Assembly (NCBI RefSeq): GCF_005233835.1
Contig: NZ_SZQA01000010.1
Span: forward strand, 1-64,000
Length of the DNA: 64,000 nucleotides
Source: Herbidospora galbida
GTDB taxonomy: Bacteria; Actinomycetota; Actinomycetes; Streptosporangiales; Streptosporangiaceae
Reading direction: 5' to 3'
Position numbers and translations under genes: made by a program. Under the pieces are notes generated by a model. That model was not told the DNA's origin. It did not search any database and was given only the letters and a program-made list of their open reading frames with translations. Below are positions 50,914 to 59,896 of this stretch, one piece after another. Position 1 is the first letter of the stretch. Every line of letters starts with the position of its first letter.

Positions 50914-52023
50914 TTACGCGGTCCAGCGGTTCGCCGCGACCTTGTAGACGTCGTAGGTCTCGCCGTTGAAGTACGGCGACGAGAGCCGGTCGTACCGGTC
51001 GTTGCCGTCGCTGTCCCAGGCGATGCTGTTGACGCCGTAGAGGTAACCGGAGCGGGTCTTGCTCTTGTAGTTCCAGAGCAGCGGGCCGCCGCTGGCGCCG
51101 GCGGTCATGCCGCACTTGATGCCGACGTGCTCCTGGACGTTGTACTTCGGCGCGGCCGGCATGGCCGAGGTCTGGCCGTAGCACCACTTCATCGTCTTGC
51201 CGCTGAACGGACGGTCGCCGTCCGGGTGCGGGCCGGCGGGGTAGCCGAACGAGAAGACGTTGGTCTTGGTGCTGCGGTTCCAGGTGAAGCCCTGGCCGCC
51301 GACGTTGTCGCCGAGGCGGCCGACGGCGGTCTTCACGAGCTTGTACTTGCCGTCGACCTTCTCCCAGCTGGCCTTGTAACCGGAGGCGACGTTGACGAAC
51401 GCGTAGTCGTAGTCGTAGTCCTCCTTGACCACGAAGTCGTCGTGCGCCTGGTACCAGGTGGCCGGGTAGATGCCGTAGGGCGCCTTGCCGTTCCACGCCT
51501 GCGTGCCGTCCCAGTACGACGGGATGAACACCCAGTTGTCGTAGAAGCGGTTGCTCGCCGGGTCGTACACACAGTGCCCGGCGGTGGCCACGACGTTGCG
51601 GAACTTGCCCTGGATCGAGGTGCCGGAGCAGTACTTCCAGCTCCTCGGGTCGAGCGGGTTCTTGCCGGGCAGGGTGAAGAACACCCGGCCGACCGTGTTG
51701 GGCAGGTTGACCTGCTTGCTGGCGGGGGTGCCCGCCTTCTCGCCGCCGATCGGCGGGACCACACCGGCCTTGCCGTCGGGCTGGGGGGTGCTCGGACGGC
51801 CCGAGCCCTTGACCGCGTTGCCCAGTTCCTCGGTACGGTCCTTCGCGGCGCGGAGCCGGTCGGGGGTCCAGAACTGCGCCGCCGCGGCGGCCGTGGTGGG
51901 GGCCGCCTTCTGGGTCACGTCACTGGGGGCCGTGGCCGTGGCCGACGAGGCGGTGCCCACCGCGCCGAACGCGACCAGCGCGCCGGCGAGGGGGATGGAG
52001 AGACGTCGTGCTCGGGAGATCAT
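50914..52023 (-). CDS. Array copy 11: secreted trypsin-like protease, triad intact
   Basis: 369 residues from ATG 52023 (MISRARRLS, GGAAAGGA upstream). Triad complete: His150, Asp206 (DYDYAFV), Ser311 (GASGGP). Cysteines 132-151 and 281-304 kept. Short loop after the Asp strand (about 218-234), a private insert 'WDGTQAWNGKAPYGIYPATW' before it, and a strong Ca-like loop 'DSDGNDRYD'. First gene of the array in transcription order. Its upstream region has no CRP-like palindrome. Confidence 0.91.
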   Translation of the reverse strand: MISRARRLSIPLAGALVAFGAVGTASSATATAPSDVTQKAAPTTAAAAAQFWTPDRLRAAKDRTEELGNAVKGSGRPSTPQPDGKAGVVPPIGGEKAGTPASKQVNLPNTVGRVFFTLPGKNPLDPRSWKYCSGTSIQGKFRNVVATAGHCVYDPASNRFYDNWVFIPSYWDGTQAWNGKAPYGIYPATWYQAHDDFVVKEDYDYDYAFVNVASGYKASWEKVDGKYKLVKTAVGRLGDNVGGQGFTWNRSTKTNVFSFGYPAGPHPDGDRPFSGKTMKWCYGQTSAMPAAPKYNVQEHVGIKCGMTAGASGGPLLWNYKSKTRSGYLYGVNSIAWDSDGNDRYDRLSSPYFNGETYDVYKVAANRWTA

Positions 52024-52286
52024 CGAAGTCCTTTCCCTTGGGACGAATTGAGGGTGCGTCCCAAATACGTGGAAACAGCTCCGAACGTTAATGACGCGAT
52101 CACGGGTAACGCCGCAGATATAACGAGAGGGCGGGGTCAATTGGCCTTAACGTTATTCATGCACTGCTGTTATGAATTGCGTTTCCGCAGGTGATCCCTG
52201 GTTTGCCGATTCGGTTTACGCATTATTCGCGGCCGGTCTCGGTCCCTTTTGTCACTCTGGTAACAGAGATAGAGTAATGTTCTGCC

Positions 52287-53249
52287 ATGATCGCAGTCAC
52301 GGCCTCGCAGACCGATCCGAACGACCCGCTGAAGGGTCTGACCGTGGGCGAGCGGCCCGAGCCCGCCGTCCCCGACGGCTGGACGACGGTGACCGTCCGC
52401 GCCACCGCGCTCAATCACCACGACCTGTTCACCCTCCGCGGGATCGGCATCAGCCCCGACCGGCTGCCGATGACGCTCGGCTGCGACGCGGCCGGCGTCG
52501 ACGAGGCGGGCAACGAGGTCATCGTGCACGCCGTCATCGGCGAGCCGGTCAACGGCGACGAGACCCTCGACCCCCGGCGGACCCTGCTGTCGGAGCTCCA
52601 CCAGGGCACCTTCGCCGAGAAGGTCGTGGTGCCCCGGCGGAACCTGGTGCCCAAACCGGCGGCGTTGAGCTTCGAGCACGCGGCGTGCCTGCCGACGGCG
52701 TGGCTGACGGCCTACCGGATGCTCTTCGAGAAGGCGGGCCTGGAGCCCGGCTCGACCGTGCTCGTGCAGGGCGCCGGCGGCGGCGTCTCGACCGCGCTGA
52801 TCGCCCTGGGTCGGGCGGCCGGCTACCGGATGTGGGTGACGAGCCGCTCCGGCGACAAGCGCGAGAAGGCCCTCGACCTGGGCGCCGACCAGGCCTTCGA
52901 GACGGGCGCGCGGCTGCCCGAGCGGGTCGACGCGGTCATGGAGAGCGTGGGGGAGGCGACGTGGGACCACTCGATCGCGTCGCTGCGCCCCGGCGGGAAG
53001 GTGGTGATCTGCGGCGCGACCAGCGGAATGGTCGCCCCCACCAAGCTGGCCCAGGTCTTCTTCCTGCAGAAGCAGATCATCGGCTCGACGATGGGCACCC
53101 GCGACCAGCTCGGCCGCCTCGCCACCTTCCTGGCCCAGACGGGCGTGCGCCCGCTGGTCGACCGGGTGCTCCCGCTGACCGAGGCCCGCGAGGGCGTGGC
53201 GGCCATGGCCGGGGGCGACGTCTTCGGAAAGATCGTCTTCACTCTCTAG
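52287..53249 (+). CDS. Zinc-less medium-chain dehydrogenase/quinone oxidoreductase family protein
   Basis: 320 residues of the MDR superfamily: N-terminal GroES-like part ('LNHHDLFTLRGIG'), then a Rossmann domain with 'VLVQGAGGGVSTALIALGRAAG'. The Cys/His residues of catalytic zinc are not evident, so it is closer to quinone oxidoreductases or enoyl reductases; substrate unknown. Divergent from array copy 11 and probably unrelated to it. The roughly 190 nt to the next gene contain nothing recognisable. Confidence 0.87.
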   Translation: MIAVTASQTDPNDPLKGLTVGERPEPAVPDGWTTVTVRATALNHHDLFTLRGIGISPDRLPMTLGCDAAGVDEAGNEVIVHAVIGEPVNGDETLDPRRTLLSELHQGTFAEKVVVPRRNLVPKPAALSFEHAACLPTAWLTAYRMLFEKAGLEPGSTVLVQGAGGGVSTALIALGRAAGYRMWVTSRSGDKREKALDLGADQAFETGARLPERVDAVMESVGEATWDHSIASLRPGGKVVICGATSGMVAPTKLAQVFFLQKQIIGSTMGTRDQLGRLATFLAQTGVRPLVDRVLPLTEAREGVAAMAGGDVFGKIVFTL

Positions 53250-53438
53250 GACGACTGGGGCACGCCCCCGCGTCCCCGTGACCGGGCGATCCGGGCGCGG
53301 CCGGTCGGCGCCGGTTACGGGGAGGCCGGGCGTCGGCGGGCGGGGCCGGCCGGGCGGAGCCGTAACGGAAGCAGAGAAGAGACCAGGAACGGCTCGAGAG
53401 ACCGCACACGACGCACACGCGAGCTCCACCCATCTGAC

Positions 53439-54197
53439 TCAGTCGCCCGGGTCGAGGATCGCCTTCAGGCGGGCCGCGGCCTCGTCGAGGACCGCCTTGC
53501 AGGCCGCCAGGTCATCGTCGCCGAGCCGGGTGTCGGCCGCCTCCGAGCGGACGTCGGCGACGAAGTCGGCCAGATACTGGCCCAGCTCGGCGTCGTTGGC
53601 CGTGGCCCGCTCGTCGTCGGTGGTGCCGTTGGGGGGCGTCGGGAAGCCCGTCATGGCCCAGGTGTCGGTCCAGATGCGCTGCCACTCGACCTTCCAGCGT
53701 TCCGACTCCGCCTTCCACTGCTGCTTCTGGCGGGACCATTCGGCCTTCTGCCGGTCGCGCTGGCGCTTCCACTCCTCGCGCGTGTCGCGCGCCGAGCCGG
53801 TCGTCTCGTGGTTGATGTTGCGGGCCATCGTGGTCAGCTCGTGGCGCAGGGAACGCACCGTCTGGCGGACGTCCTCCTTGACCTCGCGGGCGATGTCCTG
53901 GACCGAGGCGGTGATCTCGCGTTCCAGGTCGGCGAGCTCGTCGAGGCGGGCGTTCAGTTCGGCGCGGCCCTTGTCGGTGAGGGTGAAGACCTTCTTGCCG
54001 TCGACGACCTCGTGGGTGACCAGGCCCTCCTCCTCCAGCCGCGCCAGGCGCGGGTAGATCGTGCCGGGGGAGGGGGAATAGACGCCGAGGAAGCGGTCCT
54101 GCAGCAGGCGGATGACCTCGTAGCCGTGGCGCGGGCTCTCCTCCAGCAGCTTGAGCAGGTAGAGCCGGAGCCTGCCGTGGCCGAAGACGGGACTCAT
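53439..54197 (-). CDS. PadR-family transcriptional regulator
   Basis: 252 residues. N-terminal PadR winged helix ('LRLYLLKLLEESPRHGYEVIRLL', 'PSPGTIYPRLARLEEEGLV' in parts), then a long charged coiled-coil (about 85-170, with a Trp/Arg/Lys-rich stretch) and a C-terminal helical part. Presumed repressor of its own operon. Overlaps the DUF4097 gene by 4 nt, a pairing common in actinobacteria. Repeats near 55025-55064 are its likely operator. Confidence 0.9.
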   Translation of the reverse strand: MSPVFGHGRLRLYLLKLLEESPRHGYEVIRLLQDRFLGVYSPSPGTIYPRLARLEEEGLVTHEVVDGKKVFTLTDKGRAELNARLDELADLEREITASVQDIAREVKEDVRQTVRSLRHELTTMARNINHETTGSARDTREEWKRQRDRQKAEWSRQKQQWKAESERWKVEWQRIWTDTWAMTGFPTPPNGTTDDERATANDAELGQYLADFVADVRSEAADTRLGDDDLAACKAVLDEAAARLKAILDPGD

Positions 54198-54991
54198 TCT
54201 GTTTCCTTACTGAGCAGGGTCACGCCGCCCGAGACGGTGGTCGCGCTGAGGGTGGCCATGCCGCCGCCGAGGCGCCCCGTGAGGGTCTTGGTGCCGGGGT
54301 GGCCGTTGTAGGTGAGACCCGGGAAGGCGGACTCCAGGCTGCCCGACATCGAGCGGAAGGTCACGTCGCTGTCGGTGGCGCGCGGGAGCCGTACCCAGAT
54401 CGAGCCCGAGACCGTGTTGAGGGTCACGTGGCCGGTCGGGCCGAGCGTCAGGTCGGCGGTGATGTCGCCGTTCACGGTGTTGCCGCGCAGGCGGCGGGGC
54501 GTGCCGTCGGCGACGGTCAGCTCACCCGAGACGCTGGTGAACGACAGGTCGCCGGCCAGGGCGCGGCTCTCCACCGACCCCGAGACGGTCTCGGCGTGGA
54601 CGTCGCCGCTGACGCCGTCGAGCACGATGCCGCCCGAGACGCTGCGCACCCGGGTGCGGCCCTCGAAGCCGGCGACGACCGCTCCGGCGGAGATCACCCC
54701 CGCCTCGACCCGGCAGGTCTTCGGCACGGTCAGCGTGGCCACGCAGCGGCGCCCGCCGCCGGGCCGCAGCCAGCCGAGAACGCCCTCCCAGCTCAGGTCG
54801 CCGTAGCTGACCGTGAGGTGGCCGTCTTCGTGGTCGACGACCAGGGGGTCGCTGCCGATCTCGCTGATCTCCAGGCTGGGCGGGCCGTCGCTGGCCAGCA
54901 CCGCGAGGTGGCCCGCCACGATGCGCACGCTCAGCCGGTCGACCGGATCGAACGTGAGCTGGTCGGGTTGGTCGATGGTCCATCTCGGCAT
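54194..54991 (-). CDS. DUF4097-family beta-repeat protein
   Basis: About 265 residues, with repeated strands of the type 'VRSVSGGIVLDGVSGDVHAETVSGSV' in short blocks, the hallmark of DUF4097/DUF4098 beta-helix-like adhesin domains. Role unknown; such proteins often sit beside PadR regulators and may act in envelope stress. No signal peptide or membrane helix is visible. ATG 54991 (MPRWTIDQ) is preferred over a longer start. First gene of the pair. Confidence 0.85.
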   Translation of the reverse strand: MPRWTIDQPDQLTFDPVDRLSVRIVAGHLAVLASDGPPSLEISEIGSDPLVVDHEDGHLTVSYGDLSWEGVLGWLRPGGGRRCVATLTVPKTCRVEAGVISAGAVVAGFEGRTRVRSVSGGIVLDGVSGDVHAETVSGSVESRALAGDLSFTSVSGELTVADGTPRRLRGNTVNGDITADLTLGPTGHVTLNTVSGSIWVRLPRATDSDVTFRSMSGSLESAFPGLTYNGHPGTKTLTGRLGGGMATLSATTVSGGVTLLSKETE

Positions 54992-55024
54992 GACGCCGCC
55001 CCTTCCACGAATGCCTACAAACAC

Positions 55025-55064
55025 GATATGTCGCGTTCGTGGAAAGTCAAGATGTATCGCGTTC
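55025..55064 (-). promoter_or_regulatory. Direct repeats upstream of DUF4097-padR, probable PadR operator
   Basis: GATATGTCGCGTTC (55025-55038) and GATGTATCGCGTTC (55051-55064) repeat with a 26-nt period just upstream of the DUF4097 start. The second copy overlaps the end of the DUF6104 gene. Confidence 0.6.
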
Positions 55065-55239
55065 AGTCCTCGTCGTCGTCGAGCCGGGCCAGCCAGGTCG
55101 CCAGGCGTTCGACCGGGGTCTCGAACTCGGGGTTGAGGTCGACGAACTCGCGGAGCCGCTCGGCCAGCCAGACCATCTGCACCTCCTCCTCGCCCCGGCG
55201 TTCGACGAGTTCCTCGATGCCCCTGTCGGTGAAGTACAT
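55063..55239 (-). CDS. DUF6104 family protein
   Basis: 58 residues beginning MYFTDRGIEELVERRG, acidic and helical, ending 'LATWLARLDDDED'. This small conserved protein of unknown function usually lies next to kgd in actinomycetes, as here (69 nt after the kgd stop, same strand). ATG 55239. A cofactor or assembly role for the 2-oxoglutarate complex has been neither shown nor excluded. Confidence 0.88.
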   Translation of the reverse strand: MYFTDRGIEELVERRGEEEVQMVWLAERLREFVDLNPEFETPVERLATWLARLDDDED

Positions 55240-55264
55240 GGATATCCGCTCCCGGAAACGGCGA

Positions 55265-55289
55265 GAGGCCCCCCGCAGTGGAGGGCCTC
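55265..55289 (-). terminator. Weak hairpin after kgd
   Basis: GAGGCCC (55265-55271) pairs with GGGCCTC (55283-55289), 7 bp, between kgd and the DUF6104 gene. Confidence 0.5.
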
Positions 55290-55307
55290 CCGCTGGGTGT
55301 GACGTGT

Positions 55308-58300
55308 CTAGCCGAAGATCTCGGTGACGATGGCGTGGAGTTCGTTGTCGTGGGTGCTGTGGGAACCGGCGGCCGGCGAGGAGTTCGCCGCCCGCGAGAC
55401 CCGCCGCAGCCGACGGCCGTCGATGACCTCGGGCCGCTCGGTCAGCTTCAGCGCCAGGTAGGGCCACGGGCCCATGTTGACCGGTTCGTCCTGCGCCCAG
55501 ATGAGCTCGACGTCGTCGGCGTAACGGGCCAGTTCGGCCTTCAGCGGCTGCTCGGGGAACGGGAAGAGCCGCTCCATCCGGACGACCGCCGTGTCGGTGT
55601 GCCCGCCCTTGTCGCGTGCGGAGGCCAGATCGTAGTAGATCTTGCCGGAGCACAGGACGACCTTCCGGACGCCCGCCGGGTCGACCGTGGTGTCACCCAG
55701 GATCGGCTGGAAGGTGCCGGAGGTGAACTCCGACGCCGCCGACGCCGCCGCCTTGTGGCGCAGCAGCGACTTGGGCGTGAACACGACCAGCGGCTTGCGC
55801 CGGTCGGCCAGCGCCTGCCAGCGCAGCAGGTGGAAGTAGTTCGCCGGGGTCGTCGGCTGGGCCACGGTCATGTTGTCGAGCGCGCAGACCTGCAGGAAGC
55901 GCTCGATGCGGGCCGAGGAGTGGTCGGGACCCTGACCCTCGTAGCCGTGCGGCAGCAGCAGCACGACCGACGACCGCTGGCCCCACTTCTGCTCACCGGA
56001 CGAGATGAACTCGTCGATGATCGACTGGGCGCCGTTGACGAAGTCGCCGAACTGCGCCTCCCACATGACCAGAGCCTCGGGCCGGACCACGCTGTAGCCG
56101 TATTCGAAGCCCAGCGCCGCGAACTCGCTCAGCAGCGAGTCGTAGACGTAGAACTTCGTGACGCCCTCGTTGAACGTCTTCAGCGGGGTGTGGTCTTCGC
56201 CGGTGACCCGGTCGACCAGCACCGCGTGGCGCTGACCGAAGGTGCCGCGCCGCGAGTCCTGCCCCGCCAGGCGGACGGGGTGGCCGTCGAGCAGGAGCGA
56301 ACCGAACGCCAGCGTCTCGCCGGTCGCCCAGTCGATCGCGTCCTCCTCGATCATCGCGCCGCGCCGCTGGAGCACCGGGTTGAGCCTCGGGTGGACGGTG
56401 AAGCCCTCGGGCAGCGTGAGCTGCGTGTCGATGACCCGCTTGACGGTCTCCTCGGAGATGGCCGTCTTGGTGTCGTCGTGGCTCCACTCGATGAGCTCGT
56501 CGGTGGGCGGCTTGACGACCGCGCCCTCTTCGAGCGGCTTCTTGGCGGCCTCGCGGGTCTCGGTGAAGGCCCGCTCCAGCTGCTCCTGGTAGTCGCGCAG
56601 CGCCTGCTCGGCCTCTTCGACCGTGATGTCGCCGCGGCCGATCAGGGCCTCGGTGTAGAGCTTGCGGGTGGAGCGCTTGGCGTCGATCAGGTCGTACATG
56701 AGCGGCTGGGTGAAGCTCGGGTTGTCGGCCTCGTTGTGGCCGCGGCGCCGGTAGCAGATCATGTCGATCACGACGTCCTTGCGGAACGCCTGGCGGTATT
56801 CGTAGGCCAGCTTGCCGACCCGGACGACCGCCTCGGGGTCGTCGCCGTTCACGTGGAAGATCGGCGCCTGGATCATGCGCGCGACGTCGGTGGCGTACAC
56901 CGACGAACGCGAGGCCTCCGGGCTGGTGGTGAAGCCGACCTGGTTGTTGACCACGATGTGGACGGTGCCGCCGGTGCGGTAGCCGCGCAGCTGCGACAGG
57001 TGCAGCGTCTCGGCCACCACGCCCTGGCCCGCGAAGGCCGCGTCGCCGTGGATCAGCACCGGCAGGACGGTGAAGCCCTCGGGGCCCATCTCCAGCAGGT
57101 CCTGCTTGGCGCGCACGACGCCTTCGAGGACGGGGTCGACCGCCTCGAGGTGGGACGGGTTGGCGACGACCGACGCCTTGATCCGCTTGCCCGACGGCGA
57201 CACGAAGTCGCCGTTGGCGCCCAGGTGGTATTTCACGTCGCCCGAGCCGTGGGCGCTGCGCGGGTCGAGGTTGCCCTCGAACTCGCCGAACACCTGGGCG
57301 TAGGACTTGCCGACGATGTTGGCCAGCACGTTGAGACGGCCGCGGTGGGCCATGCCGATGACGACCTCGTCGAGCGACTCGTCGGCCGCCGACGCGATCA
57401 CCGAGTCGAGCAGCGGGATCAGCGATTCGCCGCCTTCGAGCGAGAACCGCTTCTGGCCGACGTACTTCGTCTGCAGGAAGGTCTCGAACGCCTCGGCGGT
57501 GTTGAGCCGCGCCAGCACGTGGAGCTGCTCGTCGCGGTCGGGCTTGGCGTGGGGCTTCTCGACCCGCGCCTGGATCCAGGCCCGCTCCTCGGGGTTCTGG
57601 ATGTGCATGTACTCGATGCCGACGGTGCGGCAGTAGGAGTCGCGCAGCACGCCCAGGACCTCGCGCAGCGTCATCAGCGCCCGGCCGCCGAAACCACCGG
57701 TCGGGAACTCGCGCTCCAGGTCCCACAGGGTGAGGCCGTGCTTGGTGATGTCGAGGTCGGGGTGCTTGCGCTGGCGGTATTCCAGCGGGTCGGTGTCGGC
57801 CATCAGGTGACCGCGCACGCGGTAGGCGTGGATCAGCTCGATGACGCGGGCCGACTTGGCGACGTCGTCGTCGTGGGAGGCCGACACGTCGGCGGTCCAG
57901 CGGACCGGCTCGTACGGGATCCGCAGCGACTCGAAGATGTCGTCGTAGAAGTCGTCGGCGCCCAGCAGCAGCTGGTGGATGCGCCGCAGGAAGTCACCCG
58001 ACTGCGCACCCTGGATGATGCGGTGGTCGTAGGTGCTGGTGAGCGTCATGACCTTGCTGATGGCCAGCCGCGAGAGCGTCTCGCCCGAGGCGCCCTGGTA
58101 TTCGGCCGGGTATTCCATCGCGCCGACGCCGATGATCGTGCCCTGGCCGGGCATCAGGCGCGGCACCGAGTGGACCGTGCCGATGGTGCCGGGGTTGGTC
58201 AGCGAGATCGAGGTGCCCTGGAAGTCGTCGACGCCGAGCTTGCCCGAGCGGGCCTTGCGGACGATGTCTTCGTAGGCCATCCAGAAGTGCTGGAAGTCGA

Positions 58301-58979
58301 GCGTCTCGGCGGCCTTGATCGACGGCACCAGCAATTGGCGCGTTCCGTCGCTCTTCTGGACGTCGATCGCCAGCCCCAGCCCGACGTGCTCGGGCCGGAC
58401 GATCGCCGGCTTGCCGTCGATCTCGCCGTAGGCGTAGTTCATCTCCGGCATGGCCTCGAGAGCCCGCACGATGGCGTAGCCGATGAGGTGGGTGAAGGAG
58501 ATCTTGCCACCGCGCCCACGGGACAGGTGGTTGTTGATCACGATCCGGTTGTCGATCAGCAGCTTGGCCGGCACGGCCCGCACGCTCGTCGCGGTCGGGA
58601 TCGCCAGCGACGCCTCCATGTTGAGGGCGGTGCGGGCGGCGGCGCCGCGCAGCTTCTCCTCGACCGCGCCGACGGGCGGTTTCGGCGCCTCGGTCTTGGC
58701 GGCGGCCGGCTTCTCGGGAGCCTTGGCAGGAGCGGCCTTCTTCGGCTCCGCCTTCGGCTGCGGGGGAGCGGTGGGTGCGGCGGGAGCGGGAGCGGCGGCC
58801 TGCGTCGCGTCGCCCGGCGGGGCGACCTTGCCCTGCCCGTTGTAATCCGCGAAGAAGTGCCACCAGGCCTTGTCAACCGACTCGGGGTCCTGAAGGTACT
58901 TTTGGTACAGCTCGTCGACAAGCCATTCGTTCTGTCCGAAGCTTGCCAGCGGGTTTGTCCGCGACGACTCAGACGACAC
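55308..58979 (-). CDS. kgd: Multifunctional 2-oxoglutarate decarboxylase/dehydrogenase (Kgd, SucA-type)
   Basis: About 1223 residues, the large actinobacterial E1o-E2o fusion. The N-terminal segment '[20 protein letters not shown]' is followed by an Ala/Pro/Lys linker, an E2-like acyltransferase domain ('[16 protein letters not shown]' with the catalytic His and Asp), then E1 with ThDP binding ('[13 protein letters not shown]', '[10 protein letters not shown]') and the C-terminal domain. There is no lipoyl domain; lipoate comes from a separate E2. It feeds the TCA cycle and is inhibited by GarA/OdhI-type FHA proteins. GTG 58979 fits the family start; GTG 59114 would add 45 residues. Confidence 0.95.
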   Translation of the reverse strand: MSSESSRTNPLASFGQNEWLVDELYQKYLQDPESVDKAWWHFFADYNGQGKVAPPGDATQAAAPAPAAPTAPPQPKAEPKKAAPAKAPEKPAAAKTEAPKPPVGAVEEKLRGAAARTALNMEASLAIPTATSVRAVPAKLLIDNRIVINNHLSRGRGGKISFTHLIGYAIVRALEAMPEMNYAYGEIDGKPAIVRPEHVGLGLAIDVQKSDGTRQLLVPSIKAAETLDFQHFWMAYEDIVRKARSGKLGVDDFQGTSISLTNPGTIGTVHSVPRLMPGQGTIIGVGAMEYPAEYQGASGETLSRLAISKVMTLTSTYDHRIIQGAQSGDFLRRIHQLLLGADDFYDDIFESLRIPYEPVRWTADVSASHDDDVAKSARVIELIHAYRVRGHLMADTDPLEYRQRKHPDLDITKHGLTLWDLEREFPTGGFGGRALMTLREVLGVLRDSYCRTVGIEYMHIQNPEERAWIQARVEKPHAKPDRDEQLHVLARLNTAEAFETFLQTKYVGQKRFSLEGGESLIPLLDSVIASAADESLDEVVIGMAHRGRLNVLANIVGKSYAQVFGEFEGNLDPRSAHGSGDVKYHLGANGDFVSPSGKRIKASVVANPSHLEAVDPVLEGVVRAKQDLLEMGPEGFTVLPVLIHGDAAFAGQGVVAETLHLSQLRGYRTGGTVHIVVNNQVGFTTSPEASRSSVYATDVARMIQAPIFHVNGDDPEAVVRVGKLAYEYRQAFRKDVVIDMICYRRRGHNEADNPSFTQPLMYDLIDAKRSTRKLYTEALIGRGDITVEEAEQALRDYQEQLERAFTETREAAKKPLEEGAVVKPPTDELIEWSHDDTKTAISEETVKRVIDTQLTLPEGFTVHPRLNPVLQRRGAMIEEDAIDWATGETLAFGSLLLDGHPVRLAGQDSRRGTFGQRHAVLVDRVTGEDHTPLKTFNEGVTKFYVYDSLLSEFAALGFEYGYSVVRPEALVMWEAQFGDFVNGAQSIIDEFISSGEQKWGQRSSVVLLLPHGYEGQGPDHSSARIERFLQVCALDNMTVAQPTTPANYFHLLRWQALADRRKPLVVFTPKSLLRHKAAASAASEFTSGTFQPILGDTTVDPAGVRKVVLCSGKIYYDLASARDKGGHTDTAVVRMERLFPFPEQPLKAELARYADDVELIWAQDEPVNMGPWPYLALKLTERPEVIDGRRLRRVSRAANSSPAAGSHSTHDNELHAIVTEIFG

Positions 58980-59198
58980 GGCGGAAATCGCCCTCTTCCG
59001 CAGATCGGCGTTGATGTAAAGGAACCTGTCCAAGGCTACTCGTCCAGCCAGGTGACGAGAGCCGTCCGGCGCGTGGCTCCCGCTTATGCTCCCAGGACTG
59101 TCCGAACTGGTCACGCACGGGTAGCCCCCCAGGATGGTAGAGGCACCCTCACCGGCTGGTCAGGGCGAGGTCCCCTTTTCGTCATATTGGTCGTAATT

Positions 59199-59840
59199 CT
59201 AGCCGATTGTGCGTGTTGAAGTTCGGACCTCGGGGCTGATCACCTGCAGCAATGTGACCAGTTCGGCGCCGGCGGTGGCCAGTTCCTCCATGGTCATCGG
59301 GGCCAGGCGCTCCAAAATGAAAATCGCGTCGACCGTGTCTTCGGTGATCCGGGTGCGGACGCCCTGACGCCAGTTCCAGCGGCGGCACGTCACTCCCGCG
59401 TCGTCGCGCCACACGACCTCGCCCGGGGCGGGGTCGCCCAGCACCTCGTCGGCCTTCTCGTCGCCGGTGGCCCGGACCAGCCGCGCGGGGCCCTCGTAGC
59501 GGCGCAGGTCTTCGCCGCCGATGGGGAGCGTGTGGCGTACGGAGATGGAGTTGTAGGCGTCGACGACCAGGTTGATCTCGGGCAGCGGCATGCGGCGGAT
59601 CAGCGCGTCGACCGACGGGCGGGTGCGCTGGGGCTTGGCGCCGAAGGCGCGGTAGGCCTCGCGCCAGGCCTCGATCTTCTCGTGGTCGAGCGGCGCGGCC
59701 TGCGCCGACGCCTCGGCCAGCCACTTGCGCGACCGGTCGTCGGAGGGGCCGTTGACGAAGCCGACGGCCTCGACCAGGAGCACGGCGAAGTCGGGCCGCA
59801 GCGCGCGGACCGCCTCGTCGACGTGGATGTCGTTCAGCAC
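59199..59840 (-). CDS. B3/B4 tRNA-binding domain protein
   Basis: 213 residues resembling the B3/B4 domain of phenylalanyl-tRNA synthetase beta ('EINLVVDAYNSISVRHTLPIGGEDL' in part; 'VDAIFILERL'). Free-standing versions are thought to be trans-editing or tRNA/amino-acid-binding proteins; no activity can be assigned. GTG 59840 is used. Same strand as kgd but separated by about 220 nt. Confidence 0.83.
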   Translation of the reverse strand: MLNDIHVDEAVRALRPDFAVLLVEAVGFVNGPSDDRSRKWLAEASAQAAPLDHEKIEAWREAYRAFGAKPQRTRPSVDALIRRMPLPEINLVVDAYNSISVRHTLPIGGEDLRRYEGPARLVRATGDEKADEVLGDPAPGEVVWRDDAGVTCRRWNWRQGVRTRITEDTVDAIFILERLAPMTMEELATAGAELVTLLQVISPEVRTSTRTIG

Positions 59841-59853
59841 AGGAGAAGAGTAG

Positions 59854-59887
59854 GGGCCCGTGGCTCCCCCGGATGAGCCACGGGCCC
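59854..59887 (-). terminator. Terminator after GH9 cellulase gene
   Basis: 13-bp perfect stem (59854-59866 with 59875-59887), 8-nt loop, 9 nt after the cellulase stop. Confidence 0.83.
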
Positions 59888-59896
59888 GGGGTCGGC

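Larger units (their letters stand above)
36656..52023 (-). repeat. Tandem array of eleven secreted trypsin-like paralogs
   Basis: Eleven same-strand genes, each 361-408 codons, share one plan: signal peptide; a prodomain ending in 'STGGPxADxKPGxVPAIGDE' or variant; 'NLPxTxGxVFF'; a chymotrypsin-like domain; and a C-terminal part with 'YLNGV', a DxDGNxRxD loop and 'SPYFDGETYxVYKxAAxxW'. The left-middle members (39.2-48.0 kb) are the closest relatives and share leaders and upstream sequence, which indicates recent duplications. The outer members at 49.5-52.0 kb are the most divergent and keep the full triad. Most copies end in a similar GGCCCGG hairpin. Confidence 0.93.

Noticed and set aside
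36656-52023. CRISPR array or integron as explanation of the repeated hairpins and palindromes
   Set aside because: Repeats are spaced by full genes of 1.1-1.3 kb, the hairpins are intergenic terminators, and there are no cas, intI or attC-like features.
55278-59219. A 1313-codon open frame on the plus strand opposite kgd
   Set aside because: It is antisense to a clear kgd gene, has no family motifs and the Gly/Arg/Val-rich composition typical of shadow frames in GC-rich DNA.
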